64,000 nt of DNA from Bacillota bacterium (GCA_023386955.1 JAEWIS010000055.1:124001-188000), one strand, 5' to 3'. Counted from the stretch's first letter, positions 52,066 through 60,940 are shown. Program-made: numbers and translations. The notes: generated by a model not told the origin, from the sequence alone.

Positions 52066-52249
52066 CTAACGGAACTGAGCGGCTCTTACAAGCTTAAAAT
52101 AGTGGTTTGCCGGAGCTAACGGAACTGAGACGCCCTTAGCAGGCTAAGAAGCGGCGAAATCGTAAGAATTCCGCCGCTAACGGCCGCTGAGTTCCGTTAC
52201 CCCGCCCAGATGGCTGAATTTCGTCTCTAAGGGTCGGATAGTTCCGTTA
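52066..52249. repeat. Two-plus-two inverted array, TAACGGAAC family, locus C
   Basis: Direct units CTAACGGAACTGAGCGGCTC (52066) and CTAACGGAACTGAGACGCCC (52116), inverted units ending GTTCCGTTA at 52177-52199 and 52227-52249. Pair spacing 50 bp, middle 61 bp. It occupies the gene-free stretch 51747-52419 with the MITE remnant at 52301; bases 51747-52060 show nothing recognisable. Confidence 0.92.
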
Positions 52250-52300
52250 CGTTTTTGTTGGCGCAGCGGCGGTCGGCGTCCGGTTCGAAGGTTACCACAT

Positions 52301-52410
52301 CCTGCTTTACTTTTGCTTGACGTACCCCCGGTACGCCTTCAAAAAAGCACCTTGCCTGGAACAAAAACTCAGGCTAATCTGCTCCCCTCGGAGTTTTCAG
52401 TCACGCCCTA
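52301..52410. mobile_element. Truncated MITE copy
   Basis: In inverse orientation it shares CTTGACGTACCCCCGGTACG, CCTTGCCTGGAAC and CTGCTCCCCTCGGAGTTT with the complete element at 39462-39626 and ends in the terminal CACGCCCTA; one end is missing. It ends 10 bp from the stop of the SDR gene. Confidence 0.8.
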
Positions 52411-52419
52411 GCCTTAGCT

Positions 52420-53427
52420 TTACATACTTTGCCTTCTCTGCCACGCCGCCAGCAGCTCCGCTTCCCGTTCCGGAGCCAAGCCCGCCTTGCGCGGGATATC
52501 CGTGGGGCGGCCGGCGTCCCACTCCGCCGTGTCGCGGATGGTCTCCTCCAGCGGGCGGAAGGACAGGCCCGCATCCAGGGCTTTGTCCACCTTCACCTGC
52601 ACCAGGCCGGTGAAGGCTGCGGTTTCGCCGCTGGCCGGCAGCCACAGCGGCAGCTCCACCCACGCGCCGGCGCCCTGCCCGGCGAGAAAATCCCCATCCG
52701 CCCACACCAGCCGGGCGGACGGGTTCAGGGCGCTGCAGCTTCGCTCCAGCAGCGCCTGCATCGTGACGCGGCCCGGCTCCCCGGCCGCGTTGAACACCCC
52801 CGTGCGCCGGGCCTCCGTCATGGATAGAATCCATGACGCGAGGTCGCGCACGTCAATGATCTGCACCGGCGCGGCCGTGGGCCCCGGTGCCAGCACATCC
52901 CCGCCGCGGGCGATCCGCGACGGCCAATACGTGAAGCGGTCCGTGGGGTCCCGCGGACCGACGATCAGACCGGGGCGGATGACCAGCACCCGCCCGGGCA
53001 GCTGCTCGGCTAGCACCGCCTCGCAGCGCGCCTTCAAGGCGCCGTAATGGGCCGCCACGTCCTCGCTCTCCGCGTCCTCCAGCTCCAGCACCGCGTCCTC
53101 CTCGACGGCGCCGGGCCGGCTCAGATCCCGGTAGACGGATACGGAGGAGATAAAGGTATACTGTCCCACCCGCCCCTCCAAGAGCTCAGCGCTGGCCTTC
53201 ACAAGCCGGGGCACATAACCGGAGGTGTCGATGACCGCATCCCATGTGCCCTGCTCCAGCGCCTGCAGCCCTCCGTCCCGGTCCCCGATCAGGTGCTTCA
53301 CATTGGATAACAATCCCGAGGCCGATTTCCCCCGGGAGAAAATCGTCACTTCATGCCCGCGCGCCACCGCCTCCTCGGCAAGGGCATACCCCAAAAACAC
53401 AGTGCCTCCCAAAATCAGCAGTCTCAC
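52420..53427 (-). CDS. NAD-dependent epimerase/dehydratase (extended SDR)
   Basis: A 335-residue extended short-chain dehydrogenase. N-terminal ILGGTVFLG (GxxGxxG cofactor loop), active-site YGALKARCE (YxxxK at about residue 145) after SSVSVY, and the long C-terminal substrate domain. It resembles the CSP41/isoflavone-reductase-like atypical SDR branch. Substrate unknown. I place the start at the GTG at 53427 with GGAGGT 7 bases upstream; a GTG three codons earlier is inside that site. Codon use is very GC-rich compared with flanking genes. Confidence 0.86.
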   Translation of the reverse strand: MRLLILGGTVFLGYALAEEAVARGHEVTIFSRGKSASGLLSNVKHLIGDRDGGLQALEQGTWDAVIDTSGYVPRLVKASAELLEGRVGQYTFISSVSVYRDLSRPGAVEEDAVLELEDAESEDVAAHYGALKARCEAVLAEQLPGRVLVIRPGLIVGPRDPTDRFTYWPSRIARGGDVLAPGPTAAPVQIIDVRDLASWILSMTEARRTGVFNAAGEPGRVTMQALLERSCSALNPSARLVWADGDFLAGQGAGAWVELPLWLPASGETAAFTGLVQVKVDKALDAGLSFRPLEETIRDTAEWDAGRPTDIPRKAGLAPEREAELLAAWQRRQSM

Positions 53428-53498
53428 CGCATCCACCTCCAGTTATTAATTTCTGCTTTTATATGTTGATATTCCTTTTTAACCCATTTCCATAACAC

Positions 53499-53951
53499 CT
53501 ACAACCACCGGAAAAACCGTTTATACACCAGCTTCACTCCGTTATCCTTCGCCCACTTGATAAGATCGTCCTGCCCCTGGTCCCGGACAAAACGGAAGCA
53601 GAAGGGCACGGGCACTATCCGTTTTCCATAAGGTTTAATGCCGATCAACGGTGAAAAATAGCCGTTTATCATAATGACCCGGATGTCCTCTGCCGGAAGG
53701 GTGTGCCCTCTCAGCAAGACCCTTCCCTTCTCCAGCTGCAGCTCGACGGGCTTCTGCAGAGCCCGGTACACAGTCACAAGCAGGACAGCTGCAACAATGA
53801 AAAATGTTCCCCACGTGACAATATAATCCGTGGTTCCGGATTTCTCATCCAAACGGCGTACCATGATCCAAAAATTTAAGCTCAGTATCGCCATCGCTAT
53901 GATCAATTGGATCCCTCTCGGATTCCGGACAGCATGCGTAACCTGATTCAT
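53499..53951 (-). CDS. Small membrane protein with soluble C-terminal domain
   Basis: A 150-residue protein: two membrane helices (about residues 13-31 and 45-62), then an about 80-residue beta-rich domain (VELQLEKGRVLLRGHTLPAE, then IRVIMINGYFSPLIGIKPYG) that looks PH-like. Role unknown. ATG at 53951 follows GGAAGGGGG; the open frame continues upstream through a terminator and MITE remnant and is not used. Confidence 0.7.
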   Translation of the reverse strand: MNQVTHAVRNPRGIQLIIAMAILSLNFWIMVRRLDEKSGTTDYIVTWGTFFIVAAVLLVTVYRALQKPVELQLEKGRVLLRGHTLPAEDIRVIMINGYFSPLIGIKPYGKRIVPVPFCFRFVRDQGQDDLIKWAKDNGVKLVYKRFFRWL

Positions 53952-54010
53952 CTGCGTCCCCCTTCCACCATCTCCCTCACATTTTACCATGATTATGGAA
54001 ATTCCTGCAC

Positions 54011-54043
54011 AAAAAAACGGCTCCTCACATCCCCGGAGCCGCC
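54011..54043 (-). terminator. Intrinsic terminator
   Basis: GGCTCC and GGAGCC stem followed on the minus strand by seven T; ends the MATE-methyltransferase transcript. Confidence 0.82.
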
Positions 54044-54063
54044 GAACCTTCATATAACCGTTA

Positions 54064-54147
54064 AGGGCGTGTCGAGAAAACCTGCTGGAGGGTGTCTTAC
54101 ACCGCTTTTTCGCCCCATGCTGCATTATTTCGCTTTACGTATCCCAT
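54064..54147. mobile_element. Half MITE copy
   Basis: Starts with AGGGCGTGT, continues with AAACCTGCT, GGAGGGTGTCTT, GCTTTTTCGCCCC and CTTTACGTATCCC, matching about 85 bp of one half of the element at 39462-39626 at reduced identity. It lies directly 3' of the methyltransferase gene. Confidence 0.65.
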
Positions 54148-54154
54148 TTTCTCC

Positions 54155-55054
54155 TTACTGCTCTTCACCCCTGCTGTACATATGCTGGCTTTGCAGCCGG
54201 ACCAGCACCTTGCCGAAGCGGCCTCCTTGCCGGATGGTCACTTCCCCGTCTGGATAATTCCGGGCCAGATGCTCCGCTACAATACTGCGTACCCGCTCAT
54301 CTGCGTCAATACCGGACACCTTCAGCATGGAGATGGCTTCATCGAAGGCAGCCGAGTGGGTCAGCACCGTGGTTTTGATTTCACGGGTCACCAGCGACTG
54401 GAAGGCATAACCCTTCAACAGCAGCAATTGGGTCAGGTAGGCCATTTCCATATTGCCGGGTTTGCCGGGCCGGTCGGTAACCAGGGGCCACAGTTCATCC
54501 AACAGACTGTGTTCGGGGGATCCCACCATCGTGCTCATATAACAAAATTGTCTGGCGCAGCTCAGCACCCGCTCCACGGCCTCCCAATCCGTCAGCACCG
54601 GGCACATGGATACAAACACAAGGTCAAACGCCTTCTCCCAGCCCTTGGCGGCAAGGTCAATATCTTCGAAGGGTTCGGCAGCAATGCCGACCGTACCGGC
54701 GGCTGTAAGCTCCGCCACATTTTCCTCCAACAACCGGACAAGAGGCGTCGAAGGCTCCAACGCTGTCACTTGGGCCCCCTCCTGGGCGAATGGGACCGTA
54801 AACCCGCCGGAGGCTGCCCCTATATCCAGTATGGCGGCCCCGTTCAGCACCACACCCTGATCCTCCAGCCAAGAAATGATCCGTCTGGCCCTGCGCCTGC
54901 CCTCCTCGCTAAAAACCTCCTTGTTGAAGGACTCCGCCTTTTTGTCGAAGGCATGCACAGGGTCGATTCCCGCCTTCCTCATTCTGTTCACCGCAGTGAA
55001 CGGGTCCTCTTTCCACGCTCTTTCCCACACGGATGTATCCATAAGCTCCTTCAT
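54155..55054 (-). CDS. Class I SAM-dependent methyltransferase
   Basis: A 299-residue methyltransferase. Motif I is ILDIGAASGGFTVPFAQ at about residue 75, the acidic end of strand 2 is VTALEPS, and DLVFVSMCPVLTD is motif II. An N-terminal helical region (residues 1-70) and a C-terminal 90-residue part flank the Rossmann core. Target unknown. ATG at 55054 follows AAGGAG; it begins 17 bp after the MATE stop, so it is co-transcribed and could modify the exported compound. Confidence 0.85.
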   Translation of the reverse strand: MKELMDTSVWERAWKEDPFTAVNRMRKAGIDPVHAFDKKAESFNKEVFSEEGRRRARRIISWLEDQGVVLNGAAILDIGAASGGFTVPFAQEGAQVTALEPSTPLVRLLEENVAELTAAGTVGIAAEPFEDIDLAAKGWEKAFDLVFVSMCPVLTDWEAVERVLSCARQFCYMSTMVGSPEHSLLDELWPLVTDRPGKPGNMEMAYLTQLLLLKGYAFQSLVTREIKTTVLTHSAAFDEAISMLKVSGIDADERVRSIVAEHLARNYPDGEVTIRQGGRFGKVLVRLQSQHMYSRGEEQ

Positions 55055-55071
55055 GTATCCCAACTCCTTAT

Positions 55072-56442
55072 TTATAATGGAATAGATTCCTTCCGGGACT
55101 CCATCTTCCGCACCGGCTTATACAGTTTCAGCAAAATAACGGCCACCGCCATGCCGATTATCAGCTCCGTCAATGGCTGGGCCAGCCACAGCCCTCTGGT
55201 ACCCATCAGGGGCGGCAGCAAAAGCGTGAGCGGCATTAAGATCAGGCACTGCTTGGAAATCACCAGCACAAGGGCTGTTTTGGGCTTGCCCGTCACCATC
55301 AGAAACCCGCTCCCGATCAAGAAGAGAGGCGCCAAGAACACAACGAAGGAGTAAAGCCGCAAGCCCTCCGCCGCCACTTCAATCAATTGCGGGTCGGGGC
55401 TGAACAGCTTGGCCCAAAAGCCGGGGAACCCTTGCAGAAATCCAAAACCCATCAGCATGGCGGCACTGCTATACACCACGGACAGCACCAGAGTTTGGAA
55501 CGCCCTGGTTTGATTGCCTCTGGAATAATTGAAGCCGGCAATGGTCTGAGTTGCCTGGGAGAATCCGTTCACAATCATCATGGCCATGTAGATCACTGAA
55601 GTAATAGCGGCCATTGATGCGATGTAGGCCTCACCTCCATAACGGGCTAATGAATAATTGCTCACCGCCTGCGAAATACTGATGGACATTTGGTTCATAA
55701 ACGGCACCATCCCGATCAGGAGCATCGGCTTCAAAACCGGAAGCGTTAAGGCAAAGTGACGGCGGGCTAACAGAAGCACCGATTTCCCTTTGGCAAAATA
55801 GAAAGCTCCTGCTCCTGCCATCACCAGCTGCGACAGAACTGTTGCCATAGCCGCACCTTTGATCCCGAACTGTAGCAGATTAATGAACAACACATCCAGT
55901 CCGATATTCAACAGACACCCCGCTGCCGTAATCACCGCAGAAAAACGGGGACTTCCACTGGCGCGGATCAAATTGGGAAATATAAAGCTTTGCAGCTGAA
56001 AAACAGCTCCCCACATGAGAATGTCCATATAATCCTTGGCATAGGACAAACCTTCCCCACGGATGCCCAGCCACCGGAAAAGCGGATCCTGGAACAGCGT
56101 ATACATCAGGCTCAGCACAATTCCCACCAGAACGGATAATAGGAGAGCATGCCCGGCCAAAGCCTCCGCCTCCGCCTTTTTCCCCTGTCCCAGACGGATG
56201 GAAATGCTGGAGCTGGCGCCCACCGCTATCCATGCGGCGATGGAGAACAAGAAGGTCGTGACCGGAGCGGTCAAACCGATGGCTGTCAGAGCAAGCGCCC
56301 CTACCCCCGGTATATGGCCGATAAAAATCCGGTTCACAATGGTATACATGGACGAAATGACCAAGCTGATGATGCTGGGGACAGCGTAATACAGAATTAA
56401 CTTGTTGATGGGCCAGGCTCCAAGATCATCCGCTTTATTCAT
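55072..56442 (-). CDS. MATE family efflux transporter
   Basis: A 456-residue MATE transporter with twelve predicted helices in two six-helix halves (NorM/MepA type; opening DLGAWPINKLILYYAVPSII, second half from about residue 230). Uses Na+ or H+ gradients to export drugs or metabolites. An Rrf2-type regulator gene lies upstream and a methyltransferase gene directly downstream. The start codon at 56442 has a weak GAGAG site. Confidence 0.92.
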   Translation of the reverse strand: MNKADDLGAWPINKLILYYAVPSIISLVISSMYTIVNRIFIGHIPGVGALALTAIGLTAPVTTFLFSIAAWIAVGASSSISIRLGQGKKAEAEALAGHALLLSVLVGIVLSLMYTLFQDPLFRWLGIRGEGLSYAKDYMDILMWGAVFQLQSFIFPNLIRASGSPRFSAVITAAGCLLNIGLDVLFINLLQFGIKGAAMATVLSQLVMAGAGAFYFAKGKSVLLLARRHFALTLPVLKPMLLIGMVPFMNQMSISISQAVSNYSLARYGGEAYIASMAAITSVIYMAMMIVNGFSQATQTIAGFNYSRGNQTRAFQTLVLSVVYSSAAMLMGFGFLQGFPGFWAKLFSPDPQLIEVAAEGLRLYSFVVFLAPLFLIGSGFLMVTGKPKTALVLVISKQCLILMPLTLLLPPLMGTRGLWLAQPLTELIIGMAVAVILLKLYKPVRKMESRKESIPL

Positions 56443-56504
56443 CTCTCGTATGGTACTCCCTTTATTCAGATTTCATGGATACATAATGTCTACGATTAGT
56501 CCAA

Positions 56505-56543
56505 AAAATAACGCTTCTTCATCAGGAAATTGAGAAAGAAGCG
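56505..56543 (-). terminator. Terminator overlapping the Rrf2 stop codon
   Basis: CGCTTCTT and AAGAAGCG enclose 16 bases including the stop codon, followed on the minus strand by a T-rich run (TTATTTTTTGG). It could attenuate expression of the MATE gene. Confidence 0.7.
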
Positions 56544-56929
56544 GTTTTGATCAGCTCGGATATCTTTTGGCTGCGCAGATAAGCCTCCATTTCCTCCTCC
56601 GCAGCTACCATTACCCTCTGTACAAGGCATTCCGGACCATGATTAAGGCCGCAATCGAACAGGGAGGCCGTACCTTCGATAGCATGGATAATGTCCAGGA
56701 ACGAAATATTCTCCCAATTGCGCTTCAGCCGGTACCCGCCGTTGGCACCGGAGGCGGATTCAACCATGCCCGCCTTGACCAGCTTGGTCAGGATCTTGGA
56801 CAAGTACGTAGGTGAAACCCCCTGGTGCTCGGCCAGCTGCTGGACTCCGATATGCTTGCCCTCCCGGGCCGCATTGCCCAGAAACAGCATAATATGCAGC
56901 GCATAGTCCGTTGCCTTAGAGAACTTCAT
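56522..56929 (-). CDS. Rrf2 family transcriptional regulator
   Basis: A 135-residue Rrf2 protein: winged helix-turn-helix (residues 1-65; FSKATDYALHIMLFLG; VQQLAEHQGVSPTYLSKILT) and a C-terminal helix. The Cys region LFDCGLNHGPECLVQRV has two Cys where IscR/NsrR-type cluster proteins have three, so an Fe-S cluster is uncertain; redox sensing is possible. ATG at 56929 follows AAGGTGG. The strong promoter at 56969 is probably autoregulated, and the MATE-methyltransferase genes downstream are likely targets. Confidence 0.9.
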   Translation of the reverse strand: MKFSKATDYALHIMLFLGNAAREGKHIGVQQLAEHQGVSPTYLSKILTKLVKAGMVESASGANGGYRLKRNWENISFLDIIHAIEGTASLFDCGLNHGPECLVQRVMVAAEEEMEAYLRSQKISELIKTASFSIS

Positions 56930-56968
56930 TGATGATTCACCACCTTCAATCACGGACTTCATGTATCT

Positions 56969-56997
56969 ATAATAACCTCTATGATTGGGAGTGTCAA
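56969..56997 (-). promoter_or_regulatory. Near-consensus sigma-A promoter of the Rrf2 gene
   Basis: TTGACA (56992-56997) and TATTAT (56969-56974) with a 17-bp spacer on the minus strand, 40 bp upstream of the start codon. Confidence 0.82.
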
Positions 56998-57098
56998 GCT
57001 CAAGCGGTTTATGGCCTCTTCCCCCAAAAAAGAAACCTGGCCAAGCCGGTTTCCGTAAACTATGTAAAGTCCTATTTTCTGGATACGGGAGGTGTATC

Positions 57099-57362
57099 AT
57101 GTATTTTATGTTCTGGCTGTTCATCCTGATTGCCGGTGTCCTTCTGCTCCACAAAAGCCGGGAACGGGATGAGGATTTCCTGGTGCTCAAGCTGTTGGGA
57201 TATTACTTTCTCGGAAGCTTTACCTTCCATTTAAACGGCCTTGTCCTGCCCTTGGGGTTCCTCATTACCCTGTTTATGCGCCCCAATTCCAACCGCAGCA
57301 TCAAACGCGGCGCCGCTATCTTTGGTCTGGTTATGATGATTTTGGGCCTTCTGGTCAGATGA
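57099..57362 (+). CDS. Small two-to-three-helix membrane protein
   Basis: An 87-residue hydrophobic protein with helices at about 2-16, 28-55 and 68-85 and a short charged loop (HKSRERDEDF). Not recognised. ATG at 57099 follows GGGAGGTG, and the frame ends at a good terminator, so it is probably real. Confidence 0.65.
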   Translation: MYFMFWLFILIAGVLLLHKSRERDEDFLVLKLLGYYFLGSFTFHLNGLVLPLGFLITLFMRPNSNRSIKRGAAIFGLVMMILGLLVR

Positions 57363-57395
57363 AAAAGGGGCAGGGTACACAAGCCCCTTCCCCCT
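57363..57395. terminator. Intrinsic terminator between convergent genes
   Basis: AAGGGGC and GCCCCTT stem with an A run before and a T/C-rich run after, serving both flanking genes. Confidence 0.65.
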
Positions 57396-57399
57396 TCTT

Positions 57400-59361
57400 T
57401 TATTGGACAGACTCTACTTCTGCTTCACTGGCAAGGTCATCTATGTAAGCGGCACCCGGCTGGCTGATGCTGAAATCATCAAAGGAAAGGCCTGTGCTGC
57501 CTCTGGATAATAAGCCGACACGGCCGGAGGTGAAGGTGGCATCCTCCGCCTGCAATTTCAGCTCCCCATTGACGTAGAAGGAATAAGCGCTGCCGCGTTT
57601 TTGGACCGAGAGGGTGTACCAGGTGTTGGTGGAATACCCGTATCCTTTCGTCTGTGCCACCACTGTACCGGTATTGGCCTGGTTGACCGACTTCCAGAAG
57701 CCAAGCCCCGCGTACTGCTTGTCCCACTCCAGACAATAGAAATTGGCGCCGTCCTGCTGCCCGAAGACGAGACCGATGCCGTCATCATCCGTTGCCTTGA
57801 CCTTTACCGACAAGTCCCAATCCCCGTCATATACCCGGTCCAGGATCAGCTGGGTACCCCGCTCATAAGGATACGACACTCCCTTGTCCACAGGGCCGTA
57901 CAGATTGGAGAGCTGGTTCAGCTTCCCGCCGGAAATGGACCAGCCGGAGGGACCGGAGGTGTCTCCCAGGTCATATATCTTATACTGGCTCAACGTGTTT
58001 TTGGAGAAATCATCCGTATATCCCAAGGATTCCGTCAAGCTAGCAGTGACATTCCCTGTGACCGCCGCGCTATTGATGGCGTTGATGTCAGCCGTTGAAT
58101 AAGCCGGGGCCGGAAGCGCCTCATTGCCGTACCGGATGGTGTATGTGGGGTAAGGATTGGTGGGCCCTTGCGTGGAATTATCCGCCAGGAACACCAGCTT
58201 GCCGTTGGCGATGACCCTGGGCACCTCCGCGTTACCCTGGTATACTCTCAGATCATCATAATCGTTTTGCGCCCCGATAATGCGAGTTAAGGGCACTTCA
58301 ATCCGTTCCTTCCGGACCTTAGCCGTGAGTGCCACCCGGTAAGCAGGGTATTTCTCCAGAGCATTGTTATAGTAATAGATGATATCGCCCTCATAAGCGG
58401 TAATGCCCTCCTCCTCCAGACTGCGTTCACCCGATATCTTGCCCAGATAATCCACGCCGGTAATATTGCCTGCCGCATCCTCCTTGATCTTGATCTCATA
58501 CAAACCGCTGCCGTTGGGGTTCCGGGTCACAAACCATCTGCCGTTCACATGTTTGATCCCCTGGTTCAGCATAAACGGAAGCTCGTTAACCGAGGTGGTG
58601 GCATATTGGACATGACGGGGCCGGAGGGTTCCCGGATTGGTGCAGTCGTTAATGTTGGTCTTGAAGACATGGGTGGTGGGGGTCACGCTTGTGCTGTAGG
58701 ACCATTCGATGGAATACATCCAGTCTCCGACGATACCTCCCCCGGAAATTTCCTGTACGGTATTGAAGGGTTGCCCGTCTTGGGCAACCGGCCATCCTGA
58801 AGCGGAGCTTGCCACAACCATTGCCCCTTCAATGTGCAGCAGCTTGCCGGCGTAGTCAATTCTACATTTGTAAAGCACCTCATCCTTGTATTTCGGGTTG
58901 CTGTCCCCCCACGACTCATGGATAAAAACATACGGAACCCCGCCAATTTCCTTGTACGAAATGCCGGACGTATGGGTGAAGCTGGTTTTGGGATACACGT
59001 CGCCATTGGACCCGAGGATTGCTCCGCTCCGGTCGTCCCGGAACAGAAAGTCCGATTCATATTCCAGCTTGCCGTTTACCACCTTGGAGCTTTTGATGGT
59101 TTTGCCTTTTAATACCGTGAAGAATCTTCCCAGCGGTGCAGTCCCCACGGAAGGCACATATTCCACATCCTGAATGCCGCTGGTGTACCCGAAGGGGGTT
59201 ACCACCTTCCTTCCCGTGGCGAAGTTGGACACCGTCAAATCATCGATGGCCAGCGTTTTGCTGGAGGCAAAGCCGTCCTCTGCCTTCACTGACGGAGGTG
59301 AAGCCATCACCTGTGCCACCAGCACCACAAACATGGTAAAGCAAACTGCCCATTTCCTCAT
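57400..59361 (-). CDS. Large secreted protein with LamG-like C-terminal domain
   Basis: A 653-residue exported protein: signal peptide (KWAVCFTMFVVLVAQVMA, about residues 3-20), a 430-residue beta-rich region with repeated Trp/Tyr blades of a propeller type (GDWMYSIEWSYSTSV; RWFVTRNPNGSGLYEIK), a short helix (about residues 420-440), and a C-terminal concanavalin/LamG-like sandwich (about 460-635; YDGDWDLSVKVKATDDDGIG ... TFTSGRVGLLSRGSTGLSFD) often found in carbohydrate-active proteins. No catalytic motif is recognised. I place the start at ATG 59361 with AAGGAG 8 bases upstream. It has no operon partner. Confidence 0.78.
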   Translation of the reverse strand: MRKWAVCFTMFVVLVAQVMASPPSVKAEDGFASSKTLAIDDLTVSNFATGRKVVTPFGYTSGIQDVEYVPSVGTAPLGRFFTVLKGKTIKSSKVVNGKLEYESDFLFRDDRSGAILGSNGDVYPKTSFTHTSGISYKEIGGVPYVFIHESWGDSNPKYKDEVLYKCRIDYAGKLLHIEGAMVVASSASGWPVAQDGQPFNTVQEISGGGIVGDWMYSIEWSYSTSVTPTTHVFKTNINDCTNPGTLRPRHVQYATTSVNELPFMLNQGIKHVNGRWFVTRNPNGSGLYEIKIKEDAAGNITGVDYLGKISGERSLEEEGITAYEGDIIYYYNNALEKYPAYRVALTAKVRKERIEVPLTRIIGAQNDYDDLRVYQGNAEVPRVIANGKLVFLADNSTQGPTNPYPTYTIRYGNEALPAPAYSTADINAINSAAVTGNVTASLTESLGYTDDFSKNTLSQYKIYDLGDTSGPSGWSISGGKLNQLSNLYGPVDKGVSYPYERGTQLILDRVYDGDWDLSVKVKATDDDGIGLVFGQQDGANFYCLEWDKQYAGLGFWKSVNQANTGTVVAQTKGYGYSTNTWYTLSVQKRGSAYSFYVNGELKLQAEDATFTSGRVGLLSRGSTGLSFDDFSISQPGAAYIDDLASEAEVESVQ

Positions 59362-59559
59362 CTCATCCACTCCTTGTCCTGTTTATTAGCTTCGCACAAA
59401 AAAGCGCAAAAAAACCTGCGCTCACGCCTTGGAAGACATCAAAAAATGTCTCCTCAAAACGTACGGCAGGTATTCTCAGCGTCTCCACCCGAAGCCCGTA
59501 TATCGTTTTTTCATTTCCTATTGTAGCATTGGTTTTCTAGATATTGGGTTAAGTTCCTG

Positions 59560-60339
59560 TTAAGAATTCAGATGTGAAATATATTCAAAAGCGGTGACTC
59601 CGTATACACTCTTAAAATGTCTGTTAAAATGGGACAGATCAACAAACCCGCAGGCAGCAACGGCAGAATATACATCCCGGTTTTTCTCGATCAGCAGCTT
59701 GGCACGTTCAATTTTGCAGTTAAGAAAGTATTGATAGGGTGAAATCCCCATATGAGCCTTGAATAGCCGGATCAATTGAAACTTGGACAGATGCAGCTCC
59801 CTGCTTATCTCCTCCAGCTTAAGGACATGCTCCAGATTGGCGTGAAGCATGTCTTTTGCTTTTTTTATGACCACGGCATCTTTCCTGGCTCCCGCAGAAG
59901 AACCGGTGTGGACAAGACTGTCCGCCAGAGCGAAGAATAACTCCGTGCATAACGCCTCATCCTTCCCGCCCAGTATAGCTTGGGAAAGACCCAGGACCCG
60001 CTGCCCAAGCCGGTAATCGTACACAATCGGGGTTGAAAAGCGCACAATCTCCTTCTTCTCCAGCACCTCCAAAAGCAAGGAAGGATCCATGTACAGCATC
60101 ACATAATCAAGCCCCTCCTTATCGTGGGCCATTCCATCATGTGCCTGTTCAGGATTAAACAGCATAACACCATATTGATGTGACAATTGCAGGCAGCCGT
60201 CCAAGTGGTAATGTTGGATACCGCGCAGGGTAACGCCTATGGCATATTCCTGATGCGTATGCTTTTTATACTTGAATTCAGTCATCGTTGCAGACAGCGC
60301 AGTGATGCCTGCCGCTTGTTTATAGAGAAACTTCTCCAT
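59560..60339 (-). CDS. AraC family transcriptional regulator
   Basis: A 259-residue regulator with an N-terminal cupin sensing domain (about residues 5-130; HTHQEYAIGVTLRG) and a C-terminal AraC DNA-binding pair (about 165-255; LHLSKFQLIRLFKAHMGISP, GFVDLSHFNRHFKSVYG). This subtype often accompanies LysE exporters, as here. ATG at 60339 follows GAGGTG. It lies 25 bp after the LysE gene, in the same transcript. Confidence 0.9.
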   Translation of the reverse strand: MEKFLYKQAAGITALSATMTEFKYKKHTHQEYAIGVTLRGIQHYHLDGCLQLSHQYGVMLFNPEQAHDGMAHDKEGLDYVMLYMDPSLLLEVLEKKEIVRFSTPIVYDYRLGQRVLGLSQAILGGKDEALCTELFFALADSLVHTGSSAGARKDAVVIKKAKDMLHANLEHVLKLEEISRELHLSKFQLIRLFKAHMGISPYQYFLNCKIERAKLLIEKNRDVYSAVAACGFVDLSHFNRHFKSVYGVTAFEYISHLNS

Positions 60340-60364
60340 CCCTGCACCTCGATCCCAGGCTGGG

Positions 60365-60940
60365 CTACTTCCAGACCATGATAGCAGCATACACCAATAA
60401 TACCGCCATTGCGATATTCACTACCTTATTATGCTTTTGCAGAAACACCCGGAAGATAGTCCCGAAAAGCACCCATGTGGTAAAAGCCAAAAATCCTATA
60501 CCAGTAATGGCCAAGATACTTAGGGTCACCGCCGGTACAGCATGATAATAGGGCAAAATAAAGGCGGGAATCACCGTTAAGGTAAACAGGACGACCTTGG
60601 GATTTAAAAACTGCATAAGAAAGCCTGAAATAAAGGTAGCCGCCTGAACCTCAGTCGGGTTTGATGTATGTTTCCGGAACATCAGGTATGCCAGATAGAG
60701 CATATACATGCTGCCAACAACCTGCATGGTGAGGAGTACTTTCGGCAGAATCGTGACCAGCACCGTATTCAAAGCGGCAGAAACCGCAAGCAGCAGCCCG
60801 AAACCGGCCGTCGCTCCATATGAATAGTTCATCGCTTTTTTGGCTCCGGATTGATTCACGATGGACAAGATAACGATATTCGTTGGCCCCGGTGTAAACG
60901 TAGCGATTGTACAGTAAATCAAAAAAGATGCAATATCCAT
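60365..60940 (-). CDS. LysE family amino-acid exporter
   Basis: A 191-residue LysE/RhtB-type translocator with six helices and the family opening FTPGPTNIVILSIVNQSG (residues about 15-32). It exports an amino acid or related compound. ATG at 60940 follows TAAGGGGG. The downstream AraC gene probably regulates it in response to its substrate. Confidence 0.92.
   Translation of the reverse strand: MDIASFLIYCTIATFTPGPTNIVILSIVNQSGAKKAMNYSYGATAGFGLLLAVSAALNTVLVTILPKVLLTMQVVGSMYMLYLAYLMFRKHTSNPTEVQAATFISGFLMQFLNPKVVLFTLTVIPAFILPYYHAVPAVTLSILAITGIGFLAFTTWVLFGTIFRVFLQKHNKVVNIAMAVLLVYAAIMVWK

Noticed and set aside
53499..54125. Longer form of the small membrane protein (58 extra codons)
   Set aside because: The extension spans a terminator and part of a MITE remnant; the ATG at 53951 has a clear ribosome site.
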